A program made the position numbers and the translations under genes. This document shows, one piece after another, positions 48,465 to 59,282 of a DNA stretch of 64,000 nucleotides; the stretch's first letter is position 1; every line of letters starts with the position of its first letter. Origin of the DNA: Solanum dulcamara. Its lineage: Eukaryota; Streptophyta; Magnoliopsida; Solanales; Solanaceae. Under the pieces are notes generated by a model. That model saw only the letters and a program-made list of their open reading frames with translations, was not told the DNA's origin and made no database searches. The stretch covers positions 47,137,097-47,201,096 of the forward strand of contig NC_077242.1 of NCBI RefSeq assembly GCF_947179165.1, in the 5' to 3' direction.

Positions 48465-48852
48465 CACGTGGTTGAGGAATACCATAGATAATTAATTTAT
48501 GGAGAAAAAGTTGGAAACTTACCTTAATTTCTCCAAAATGTGGCTGCCTTTCTCGTGTTTTTTCTTCACATTTTTCCTCTAAGTTCTTGGCTAATTTTGG
48601 ATAAATGACTTTCCTTAAGAGTCATAAAACATAAATACATGGGCTGGCTTGGAGGTGACATGTGTCATCCCCTTAGGGTGACACGTGTCAAGCCATGATT
48701 GGCCATCATATCATGCTGCCAACTAGGGGCTGCCACGTGGCAATGGGGTCCACCCCCAAGCAGTTGCATCACCTACTTGACCCTAAGTAGGTGCATCACC
48801 TACTTGACCCTAAGTAGGTGCATCACCTTCTTGCTTGAGGTGCTTCCACGTG
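48465..48852. promoter_or_regulatory. Cluster of four CACGTG (G-box) motifs in RE10
   Basis: CACGTG occurs at 48,465, 48,682, 48,734 and 48,847. Two sit in perfect 12-base palindromes: TGACACGTGTCA (48,679-48,690) and TGCCACGTGGCA (48,731-48,742). CACGTG cores are known binding sites for plant bZIP and bHLH factors in light and abscisic-acid responses. They lie roughly 360-750 bases inside the LTR start, where U3 promoter elements would be. Activity is inferred only. Confidence 0.6.
48758..48832. repeat. 27-bp tandem hairpin units in RE10
   Basis: Three units, starting at 48,758, 48,785 and 48,812. The middle unit contains a perfect inverted repeat, AAGTAGGTG-CAT-CACCTACTT (48,785-48,805); the others have one to two mismatches. 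Each could fold into a 9-bp stem with a 3-base loop. Confidence 0.88.
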
Positions 48853-49216
48853 TTGCTCCTCCATTGGCTGCCATGCATCATCTTTTTCCCTTTCTCGTGG
48901 GTTCGTAATCTCATCTTATTTTAGGAGCCTATGTAATCCATGCTACATAAGCTTGGCATGTCCTTAATCAACTCAAGTGTATAATACTTCTAAATTAGTA
49001 GCGTACGTAGGTAAATCGAGTCCTACGACTCATTACTTGGCCTCCAATTCCTTCCGGATTCTTATGACTCTATTTCCAACCTTCTCTACTATAGGGTATC
49101 ACATTCTCCTTTTCTTGGAGTTGTTTGATAGTGTCGTCGCTTATCCGGATCATATGATAATGTCTAAAGAACTTAAGAGACATTCTGAGCTCGAGAGTAT
49201 GGGGTATAACAGATAG

Positions 49217-49990
49217 GGTGTCTAACACTAAGGCTCAAGGAGGAGCTCTGCGTGGTCAACCCATTCCCCTCTACAAAAAGTGTAGGAAGATTAGGTGCTT
49301 GCTTTTGTTGTGGTAAGATAGGTCACAAAGTGAGGTATTGTCCTTCAAATGCTACTAGAGGTGGAGATGGTCGACCCTAGACTCATACTACTTCCAGCAA
49401 ACCGACTAAACATGGTACTACTCTGGGTGAGGGTCACCATTAAAATATATTTTATGACCTTTATACACGTCAAGACCTAGAGGATTATTCCAATATTCTG
49501 AATGGTATATTGAAATCCCTTGACTTTGATGTTTATGCATTGTTAGATTTGGGTGCTACTCTATCATTTATTACTCTTTATCTTGCTATGAAATTTGTCG
49601 TTAGTCACAATATCTTATTAGAACCCTTTTCAGTCTATACTCCTTATAGTGATTCAGTATTTGCTAAAATATAGAAGTTGCCCAATTTTAGTTTTTTATA
49701 AAGTCACCTCTGTTGATCTTGTAGAGCTTGATATGACCAATTTTGATATTATCCTTGGTAGAGATTGGCACCATTCATGTTATGCTTCCATAAATTTTAG
49801 AACCCATGCGGTCAAGTTTCAGTTTCCTAATGAGTCAAGCTTAGAATAGAAGGGTAGTAATTTTGTGTTTAAAGTTCAATTCATGTCGTGCCTTAAAGCT
49901 TGGAAAATGATTTCAAAGGATTAGTTTTATCATTTATTTTGGTTTAGGGATACAAATTTTGAAGCTCCTACTTTTGAGTCCGTTTTGGTT
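49217..49990 (+). pseudogene. RE9 gag tail with zinc knuckle, and protease (broken)
   Basis: Resumes after RE10. A CCHC knuckle (CFCCGKIGHKVRYC near 49,295) keeps CX2CX4HX4C spacing. The protease active-site segment near 49,540 reads LLDLGATLSFITLYLA, with D-L-G in place of D-P-G/D-S-G. Its C-terminal part at 49,649-49,849 contains VDLVELDMTNFDIILGRDW. A frameshift near 49,640 and several stops (for example 49,847) break the frame. The linker leads to RT at about 49,991. Confidence 0.85.
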
Positions 49991-50985
49991 GTTAATGAGT
50001 TTTCAGAAGTATTTCTCGATGATCTCCCAGGTATCCCTCTCGAAAGGGAGATATACTTCGATACGGACCTTCTCCTCAATACCAAACCTATATTTATTCC
50101 TCCTTACCATATGGCTCTGACGTAACTTAAGGAATTAAAGAATCAGTTAAAAGATTTGTTAGATAAGGGATTTATTAGACCGAATATCTCTCCACAAGGT
50201 GCTCTGGTCCTTTTTGTGAGAAAGAGGGATGGTTCTCTTTGTATGTGCATCGACTACCGATAATTGAATATGGTTACCATTAAGAATAAGTATCTCATCC
50301 CAAGGATTGATGACTTGTTCGATCAACTTTAAGGTGCAAGTTTCTTTTCAAAGATAGATTTTCGGTCGGGTTATCATCAACTTTGATTAAGAGAATATGA
50401 CATTTCAAAAACTGGCTTTTAGAACTCTATATGATCACTTTGAATTCTTGGTTATGTCTTTTGGACTAATGAATGCTCCTGCATCTTTTATGGATTTGAT
50501 GCATAGGGTGTTCATCCAATACTTAGATATATTCATTATTATGTTCATTGATGACATCTTGGTCTACTCTCAAAGTGAAGAGGAGCATACCGACCATTGG
50601 AAGATTTTCCTGTAAACTCTCAAGTACCATCAATTATTTGCTAAGTTTAGTAAGTGTGAGTTTCGATTGAGGTCAGTTGTTTTCCTCGGCCATATTGTCT
50701 TCGATGAAGGTATTATGGTGGATCCTAAGAAAATCAAAGTGGTTAAGAATTGGCCTAGACTTTTGTCTCCTTTTGATATTCATAGTTTATAAGGCTTAGC
50801 CATTTATTACAGATGGTTTGTGGAAGGATTCTCTTCCATTACATCATCCTTTACTACAATAACTCAAAAGAAGGTGAAATTCCAATGGTTTGAGGCATGT
50901 GAGAAATGTTTCCAAGAGTTGAAACATAAGCTTATTTCCTCTCTAGTGTTGACTCTACTCTACCAGAATGTTTTGATGGCCTAAG
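49991..50985 (+). pseudogene. RE9 reverse transcriptase, RNase H mostly deleted
   Basis: The RT N-terminus (NEFSEVFLDDLPGIPLERE near 49,995) is followed by fingers with stops, and a palm at 50,397-50,615 containing [16 protein letters not shown] with both catalytic Asp. The thumb ([11 protein letters not shown] near 50,690) and the start of the connection (VEGFSSIT, VKFQWFEACEKCFQELK near 50,820-50,930) come next. After LVLTLL near 50,960 the sequence jumps to the spacer before the integrase zinc domain, so almost all of RNase H is missing. In related elements this part is several hundred bases long. The junction is around 50,975-50,990. Confidence 0.83.
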
Positions 50986-50989
50986 AGGA

Positions 50990-52215
50990 TTGATGTTGTC
51001 TAAAGATCATAGTTTATGGTATTCTACTCATCCGGGTTGCACAAAGGTGTATAGAGAATTGAAGATATTTATTGGTGAAATGTCATGAAAAGGGATATTA
51101 TAGAGGGTGTGGACAAATGTGTTAATTATCAACAAGTGAAAGTTGAGAATTAAAAATTGGGAGGATCAGCTCAACATATTGATATTCCTACTTGAAAATG
51201 GGAATATTTCAATATAGATTTCATTACAGGCTTACCTCGTACCCATAGGCAACATGATTCAATTTTGGTGGTTGTTGACTACATGGCTAAGTCGGCGCTT
51301 TTTCTTCCTGTTAAGACTTCTTACTCAGCCGAAAATTATGCTAGACTTTATATTTGTGTATTGGTTAAGCTTTGTGGGGTTCCATTATCTATCATTTCAG
51401 ATCGAGGTAATCAATTCACATCTCAGTTTTTAAGGTCTTTCCAAAAGGGTCTTGGTATTCAATTTGAGCTTAGCAGAGCTTTTCACACTCAAATGGATGG
51501 TCAAGAAAAGTGTATTATTTAAACCTTTTAGGACATGTTGTGTGAATGTATGATTTACTTTAAGGGTAATTTAGATGATCATTTGCGATTGATCGAGTTT
51601 TCTTACAACAACAGTTATCATTCTAGTACTCAAATGGCTTCATTTGAGGCCTTGTATGATAGGAGGTGTACATCTCCTATTGGTTTGTTTGAAGTCATTG
51701 AGATTAGCTTAATAGGAAATGAATTGGTGCATGAGGCTATAGAAAAGTTTAGAGTCATTAAAGAGAGATTGAAGACCACTCAAAGTTAGGAAAAGTCCTA
51801 TTCGGATATGAGGAGAATGGAGCTTGAATTTGAGCTAAACGATTGGGTTTACTTGGAAATCTCACCCATAAAGGGTGTGATGCATTTTTTCTAAAAGGGG
51901 AAGCTTAGTACCCGATATGTAGGCCCTTATAAAATTTTAAGACAGATCGACAAGGTGGCATATGAGCTGGAGTTTCCCTCAAAATTGGCATCGATGCATC
52001 TAGTGTTTCATGTGTCCTTGTTGAAGAAGTTAGTCGGTAATTTTAGCTTTATTGTTCCTTTAGAAAGCATTGGTGTGAAGGATATTTTGTTTTATTAGGA
52101 GGTTCTGATTGATATTCTAGACCGACAAGTTAGAAGGTTAAGACATAAGAAAGTTGCATCCGTGAAGATGTTGTGTAGGAACCAAGAAATTTAGAGTGCT
52201 ACATGAGAGACCGAG
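50990..52215 (+). pseudogene. RE9 integrase with chromodomain (broken)
   Basis: The zinc domain (WYSTHPGCTKVY near 51,020) keeps the first His, but the CxxC reads C-V-N-Y. The core at 51,265-51,522 has both Asp (VVVDYMAKSA, IISDRGNQF). At the catalytic Glu position, after DGQ, the segment reads E-K-C instead of the A-E-R/H of relatives, so Glu appears to be Lys. The rest of the core (51,535-51,789, FSYNNSYHSSTQMASFEALY), the C-domain near 51,900-52,000 ([20 protein letters not shown]) and a chromodomain near 52,110-52,240 (LDRQVRRLRHKKVASVK) follow. Stops at several sites. Confidence 0.87.
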
Positions 52216-52507
52216 GCCGATGTGATGAAATTCTATCCTCATATCTTTCCTTTCCCTTCAAGGTATTAGATTCCTTCATGAATCACTCTATCAAATTCAA
52301 GCATTTCGGTCATCCTTATGTTTCCATATGCATGCATGTTCATGAAATGAGTTTGTAAGTCATGTTTTAGCTTGGGATTGAATTTTCAATGTTTTATGCA
52401 TTTTAATGTGTTATTGCATTCATGTTGGGTTGCTATGTCCCTTTCCCTACTCTATTCATACTAGCATAAGTCCTATTCGAGGATGAATGCTACCAATGAG
52501 GAAATAT

Positions 52508-54762
52508 TGTAAGACCAAGGAAGTTGGATAGCCAAAACAAGGAGAAAGTTGACGAAATTTGTTGGTGCAAACTTCTACAAGACAACCTACGGGCAGTAGG
52601 AAGGCAATCGTAGGAGGCCCAGTACTTAGGAAAGATTTGAGTCAACTGGGACGAGTTAATATTACAAGTCATAAGGAGTTTGACGACCTATAGAAATGAC
52701 CCATATGAAGGGTCTTGAAGAAGTGAAATTTCACTAAATGTGAACCCATCCTATGAGGGAATCCCTATGGACTATAGAAGCTTCTACAATCTATAAGAAG
52801 GAACCATAGGGGAAGTTTAGAAACTTAGAGATTTGGGACTTGGAAAATTTGCCAAGACGAAGGGTCTCTATGACCTCTAGGACCAGACTCATAGAAGGGT
52901 TCTTGAAGTTGGGGCATTTCAGGGTTTAAGACCTCTTCCAACGAACAAGCAGGACAGTTTGTAGGCTAGTTTACAGACATAGACCCCACTTGTAGGATGA
53001 GTCCTGAGTTTTGGATTTTTGGCTAAGGGAAGGTTTACATTGAAGGATAGTACCTATGAGCCGTCAGACCACCTATGACCTATAGGTCCCTACTCATAGG
53101 CTATTTCGCCAGTTTTAATAAAGGGAAATTTTGTCTTTTCTCATTATTTTAGTTGGGCACCTGTATGTTTTTTGGGTATTATACTAAGCCTATAACTACC
53201 TAGCTCTTTTAAATTATCACCATTCTCTCCTATTTTCTCAAAATCACTATAAGGTATCAAGGGCTCTCTCCCAAAGGGCTATTCTTCTTTATCTAGCTAG
53301 GGTTCTAAGGTTTAGAGCTTTTCTTCAGAATTTCAAGTTAGTCTTCATCAAAGTATGTGAGAATTCATCCATGGATCCCCTCTATCCATGGAGTCCCAAT
53401 AATTTCTCTCTTCTTTTATCAATTCTTATTCTCTCAATTCTAGGGTTTTGAACAAATTGCATATGAGACAACTCAATTATGTTCTTACTCATTGATAGTA
53501 GTCTATTCATGTATGATTTCAATTGAATTACTTATTTTCAAGGTATTTCATAATGACCCATGCATTATACTATCAATTTCAATTATGAATTATGGATTTA
53601 TGATCATGTAGTTTATGTACTCTCAAGTATGATTTATGAAAGCTATTATTATGATTCAAGTATGATTTCAAGTAATAAACCATGAATTATGAAATATTTT
53701 CTCACAATATGCATGTTATTATATTTGGATTCTTAGAAAGGTAAGTATCCTCAATTTCAAGTTACGATCATGGTTTCCAAGGAGCAATTCTTATGTTATA
53801 TTTTCACGTTATTGGATTGGTTGATTTACCTTTACTAGTTATTGTGTTTGTGTATTCTATTGGGATTAATTTAGCACCTAGTGAACTTCATGGTGGGGAA
53901 CCATGAGGGAACCCTAGTAGTAACCATTAGTTCCTAAACTACATACAACTGTAAGATTGCCTTTATGGCTGAGCTAGTAGATCTACATATAGCTCATGTT
54001 ACGTTATGTTTATGATATGGAGTCTACCTTTCCAAGTAGCCTCTCTCTTCTAGGTGTGGGAGTTACATCGAATTCCATATTATAGCTCACATGGTCTTAT
54101 ATATTGATTAAGGTTAATATTCCACATATGTATATGATATGTTCTATAAGCTCTTATGTTAGTATTTTATGATGCACTAACCACACGTTTATGATTTTAA
54201 AGTACTTTCAAGTCTTTTTACTCATGTTCTCAAGATATTGGTCATGCTCACATGTTCATATTGTCTATGTTCAGTTATCATTGTTTATGCATGCTTCTCA
54301 CATACTTACTGCATTCAATGTACTAAAACATACATTTTGCCTATATAGTATCATAATTTAGGGTTGAAAGATCATCATGCACACTCCACTCATGGCTAGA
54401 GTTTTGAGATACTATCCCTCTTTGTGGTGAGTCCTCATGATTTGAGGATGAGACATTTACTATTTCTAGTTCTCTTATTACTTTTACCCTTTTTGGGGTG
54501 AGCTAGGAGCTTGTCTTATGCCCTCATCTAGACTAGTAGAGGCATGTTAGATGGTCATGGAGTTTATGTTGTCATGTTCTTTCGCAACTATTTTCTCCTT
54601 TATTGAGACTTTGAGTTGAGACCTTACTTCCACATCTATGTTTTAGTCTTATTGTCTATTTACCTTATATATGCTCGTGTATGATATTCTAAGATGCTTG
54701 GTTAGGGTCCTTTGAGATTCTAATCATTGTTTCATGCCTAGGGCCTAGCTTGGGTAGTGACA
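52508..54762 (+). repeat. RE9 3' LTR (2.26 kb)
   Basis: Starts TGTAAGACCAAGG at 52,508 after a weak purine tract (AATGAGGAAATA) and ends GGGTAGTGACA at 54,762. Its last 390 bases repeat at 44,597-44,986. It belongs to the RE1/RE6 LTR family. The first 600 bases contain recurring CTATAGG/CCTATGA phrases but no strict array. No genes. Confidence 0.88.
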
Positions 54763-56049
54763 TGAGGGTATCAAGAAAAAGGGTTGTAATTGTTCAAATT
54801 ATAAGATAAGGTGGCCAAAGAATTTAGTTTAGGCTTAAAGGGGTTGACTAAGATCATATCATTTGGAGGGAAATTTTGTGATAGAGTGGTTGTTCAAAAA
54901 GGGTCTAGATACATCTTACAAGCCAAGTCAAATCAATAATTTTTCATTCAAATACATTTTGGAGCAAGTTCTAGAAAACATGCATATACAAGAATGAATC
55001 AAACCTCTCTGCACCAATAAATTCTCAAGCTAGTCTCAAAATCAATTGAATCAAATGACTTTTGAAAAACTACAATGGTGATGTCCCTGCTTGTAAGTCA
55101 TAAAGCCAAATCAAGAATGTAAGAGTCTTGAAAAGAAATTACTCTTCAATTTGCTTTTCCTATTTTGAAATCATTTGAAAAAATATCAGTTGCCAATCAA
55201 AAAAATTGTGGTCCCATTTGCAAGAGGTGAGACACGAAACTTGCTTTAAAACTAAAATATGACATTTCTCATAAGAAAGTTGCCTCACAATCTATCATTG
55301 GAAGAACCAACCTAGTTCAACACAAAAAGACTCAAGAAGACAAAATAAATAAAAGAAAACAAAAATAAATATTTTGCTCCTTGGGAAAGAACACTAGTAT
55401 AAACAAAACTCTTTGAGTTTATTTAACCCATTACTATTTACCGAAAATATTTTGAATCATACCCCATCAATTCAATATGAGAATAAGGCTTATAGCACTG
55501 AGTGCAACTATCAAGCACGAGTTAACACAATAGGAAAATATAGAAAACCAACCCAGCTAAAAATAATTAATCACCAACACAGACATGCCTAATAAGGCAT
55601 AGATCAACATCTTATACACAAAAGGATGAAATCAACTGCCAAATCTTCATCAAAAGCAAAACATAAAAATTAACACATAAATAATAATTTCAAATACTAC
55701 CCCAAAATAGAAAGTATCATAGTCCTCAATGTTATTGCATTCTCAATTAGAGGGATAAAGGATATTGCTCATGCCCCCCCCCTTCATTTCCTTCTTGTCC
55801 TACATCGCCTTCCAGTGAGTAGGAATCCCTTTGCTCCATTGTCTTTTTCCTTCGTCTTGCATTGTTATTATTTCATCTTGAAGGCCACCATTTTTATGCT
55901 TAATCTGTTTACTTTAGCGATTAGTGCCTTCATGGTACTTTCTGATGGGATCCAGCATCGGTTCTTCCTCTTAGACATAGTTTTCTCGTATATATTCTAT
56001 GGTGATAATTGTTCTAGATCGAATGCATTCATCTAGTCCTTTTATGAAT
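54763..56049. other. Unassigned stretch, probably retroelement remnant
   Basis: No gene or LTR border is recognised in these ~1.3 kb. It is A-rich, with an eight- to nine-C run near 55,776. Read on the minus strand, a phrase near 55,720-55,735 (ACATTGAGGACTATG) resembles a motif seen after gag in some plant Gypsy elements. A short open frame at 55,815-56,036 resembles nothing known to me. Confidence 0.4.
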
Positions 56050-56911
56050 GCACATACAACTTCATAACAAAGATGTGTGATAATTGTTGTATAAGGTAAA
56101 GGACCTTCAAAATATAGAGTTGTTTTCAGGACTTGTCAGCTATGATCTCATATTTACCAATCTCCAATCCTTCCATAATTTCAGACACTGTGATAGATAT
56201 CTTCAATGAGATATGAAGACCTACCATTGAATATATCATATTCTTCTGCATGAAGTCAAATCACACTTGTGCCTCAAAGAATAAGTTCTAGTAGTGAATT
56301 TAGACCTCTATATGTACCTATATTAATGACCCTGCTGCAAATATTATAGCCACGCAGGAATGCTCCATGCCCTTAGATTTTGCAACCATGGTAAGGTTAG
56401 CTCCTGGGACAAGAACATCAGGCTACCAGCAACGGAAGAGTGCCTCGGGTGTGATATTAACCTCTTTTTCCAGAACTAAAACTGAAATGATTTTGGTGGA
56501 AATGTTAAGTTCATCTTGGTTTTTTTGATGATTCAACCTTATTTTGTAGGAAGAATAAAATTCCCATATTATTTCAGGAACATATTGATCTGTAGCGTTG
56601 ATGATCTTATTTTAATAGCGTGTCTCACTCTGAACTAATATTTTGGCAAAATCCATCTTAAATTATGCAACATCTAAGACTACTTCCTTTAAGATTTGTT
56701 GTTTGCTCAAAGGACATTTATAGAATTCTTCTATGCCTAGTATCATGAATATCAATTCATCAGTAGATTGATTGATTTGTAGAGCAAACCTCTTACTCGA
56801 TAAAGCTCTTATGCTGCAAGATGTTAATGGAAAAGAGAACAAACTACAAAAGTTAATCAAAAATAGAAAAAAATACAGGAGTTCAAAAAGAAGACAACAT
56901 TGATAGCTCAA
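56050..56911 (-). pseudogene. RE11: decaying ~280-codon minus-strand reading frame
   Basis: One minus-strand frame from 56,911 to about 56,080 reads as plausible protein through seven stops. Segments include TDELIFMILGIEEFYKCPLS, VPEIIWEFYSSYKIRLNHQ, LVPGANLTMVAKSKGMEHS and FDFMQKNMIYSMVGLHIS. Most stops (TAG/TAA/TGA) sit where a single C-to-T change in a Gln or Arg codon explains them. I do not recognise the family with confidence; it resembles proteins annotated as plant transposon-related in repeat-rich genomes (weak, from memory). No catalytic motif, signal peptide or membrane segment is evident, apart from a hydrophobic stretch at the start that may not be part of it. Confidence 0.55.
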
Positions 56912-57460
56912 AGTCAGTAAAACTTGTGTTGGACCGGCGCTTCACAGATGCGAAATTATAAGCTACCATATCAGCTATGACCTTCAATCAGAAAACTAGC
57001 AAGAAATTGGGTGATCTGGCGTTTCACCATTGCCTCTCCAATAGAGACTTGTTTTTTGCAAGTGAAACCCCATTAGACAAGTTGGTAACATGATTTCCTT
57101 TGTTAGACTGGCATTGCACCTATAAAATGCCGGGTAAGTGCTTCACAATCACCACTATGATCCAAAAATTGGTTTATTTTTTCTGTTTAATAGAATAAAA
57201 ATCAACTACAATGGGTACTCAGACTTCTCCAAGGGATTTACAAGGTAATTTCCAATGAATTTTGATAATTTACCTTAAGAAAAGCATTAACCCGTCCATC
57301 ATTGGGAATTAAAACTTGTACAATAAAGCAATATAGGCTTTGTATGGATAAATCAAGAACACTCATTCGGAATTTCATCCGCATCAATAGATGAAAATCA
57401 CTCAAATCAATTCACAAATACGGGGTAATGCTATTCTTTCACAGAATTTTACCCAAAAAT
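56912..57460 (-). other. RE11 upstream stretch, no gene seen
   Basis: GC-richer phrases (GGCGTTTCACCATTGCC near 57,019, GACCGGCGCTTCAC near 56,932) stand out from the AT-rich surroundings and recur loosely, with GCATTGCACC near 57,110. Probably leader or LTR sequence of RE11. No open frame is supported. Confidence 0.35.
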
Positions 57461-59282
57461 TATTACGACCCAAGCTAGATCATAGATGAGACACAACGGT
57501 TAGGATCCCGATAGACCCCAACCAAGCCTCTTAACATATTATACATAAGCATACAGAAGGAAGTTAATTCAACATGTGAAAACATGGATGTGGAATAGAA
57601 GTCTCAATAAGGAAGTCTCATCATAAGTAAGAACAATCTAAAATCTCTGAATAACGGTATGACATAAATGTCACAATCTAACATGTGTCTAACTACTCTT
57701 ACATGGGGCTTAGGACAAGTTCCTATCTCACCAAACCTTAAGGAATGTAAAGTCATCAAAATATAATAAAAATCATAAGTGTTGCATCCTCGAAACATGT
57801 CGACTCACCAATAAGGAAATTAAACTCCAAAAGTCTAGCCACGAACGGGATGCACGAGATCATTGGATGTTATATTATAATACAATATAGGAAAAAGTAT
57901 GTGTTAGTATATGAAATAAACTAAGTATATGATAAACATGCATGAACAATAACAATCAGACATAATCAACATACACATGTGATGCATGACCAAATATCTT
58001 GAAAACATGAGATAAAACTTAAAAACACAAAAAATACTTGAAAACATATCACATGGTCAATGCATCATAAAACATCATTAAAAGATTATAAATATAACAT
58101 ACACATATGTGGGATACTAAGCTTAATTGATCTTTAAGACCAAGTGATCTATAACATAGAATCCGATGTAATTCCCACACGAAAGAGAGAGGCTATGTGC
58201 CAAGGTACACTCCATATCATAAGCATAAACATGAGCTATATGTAGATCCACTAGATAAGCCATAAGGGCATCTATAGTGGAATTTAGTTTTGGAGCTAAT
58301 GGTTGCTAGTAGGGTACCCTCATGGATCCCTACCACAAATTTCGCTCAGTGCTAAGTCAATTCTAACAGAATACATGAAAACATAATCATTAAGAAAGGC
58401 AATTAAATACCAATTAACATTCATAAAATAATATAATAAGAATAGCTCCTTGAAGACCATGATCACTACATAACATGTGGACACTTACCTTTCTAAGCAT
58501 CCAAATCATACTTCTTTCATATTATGAGAAAATCTTTCACAACTTATTGTTACTTGCTTGAATTACTTGAAAATATAGTTCATAACTTTCATAGATCATT
58601 GGTAAATCTTTGATCATAAATTCATCGTTTAAAACTTGAAATTCATAGCATAATGCATGGGTTCTTGCAAAACTTGTTGAAACCATGTAATTAAACTTAA
58701 ATCATACATGAATAGACTATTGAAATTAAAAAAATCATAAATGAATTAACCCAATACAATTTGATCAAAACCCTAGAATCATTGAATTGAGATTGATATA
58801 GAAAGGGAGAAATATTCGGGACTCCATGGATGGAATAGGATCCATGGACTAATTATCACATACCTTGACAAATTCTAGCCTTGTTATTTAAAAGAGGAGA
58901 CTTGAAGCTTAAATAAACCTAATAGGCCTTGAGAGGAAATCCTTTAGAGAAGAAGACTTGAATTTTAGAGAGGTGATTTTTAGTTTTAATGAATTATGAG
59001 AGATTGAGGGGAATTCAGAGGGTTTTGGTAGTTTAAGTTTATTTTTTAGAAATAGGTCCAAAATGATGTAGTCTAGGGATTAAACGAGTCATAAAGGACA
59101 AAATTACCTTAGTTAAATGACTGATAGAGACCCTTATGGTGAGATTGGTCATGCTCATTGTCTTGATTGGTGAGTCGCTGATCTCCTGGCTCATCTCTCA
59201 AAACCTCCTAGAGTTCTGTGGGAAAGATCTTTGAAACCTTTGGCAACGATGACTTATCTCACCGACTAATCAGCGAGTCACC
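57461..59282 (-). repeat. RE12 minus-strand LTR (truncated at its start)
   Basis: The left edge TATTACGACCC is the complement of an LTR end GGGTCGTAATA. The body matches the RE1 and RE4 LTRs (CAAGCTAG near 57,470; GTTGCTAGTAGG near 58,288) and, inverted, parts of the RE9 LTR. It has no TGTAAG-type start on the right and gives way to RE13 near 59,282. No internal region adjoins it. Confidence 0.68.

Larger units (their letters stand above)
46063..49211 (-). mobile_element. RE10: complete solo LTR with TSD GATAG
   Basis: On the minus strand it starts at 49,211 (TGTTATACCCC) and ends at 46,063 (GGGTTGGGTCGTGACA), 3,149 bases. GATAG lies on both sides (46,058-46,062 and 49,212-49,216). No internal region is present, so this is the usual product of recombination between the two LTRs of one element. 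The ends and the CGAGTCC/AT-rich module (46,380-46,880) place it with the RE3/RE7 family. It splits the RE9 gag, so it inserted after RE9. The short frame at 48,699-48,908 is an effect of an internal repeat. Confidence 0.95.

Noticed and set aside
48699..48908. 69-residue frame with an internal CITYLTLSR repeat as a small protein
   Set aside because: The repeat is a translation of the 27-bp hairpin array in the solo LTR.
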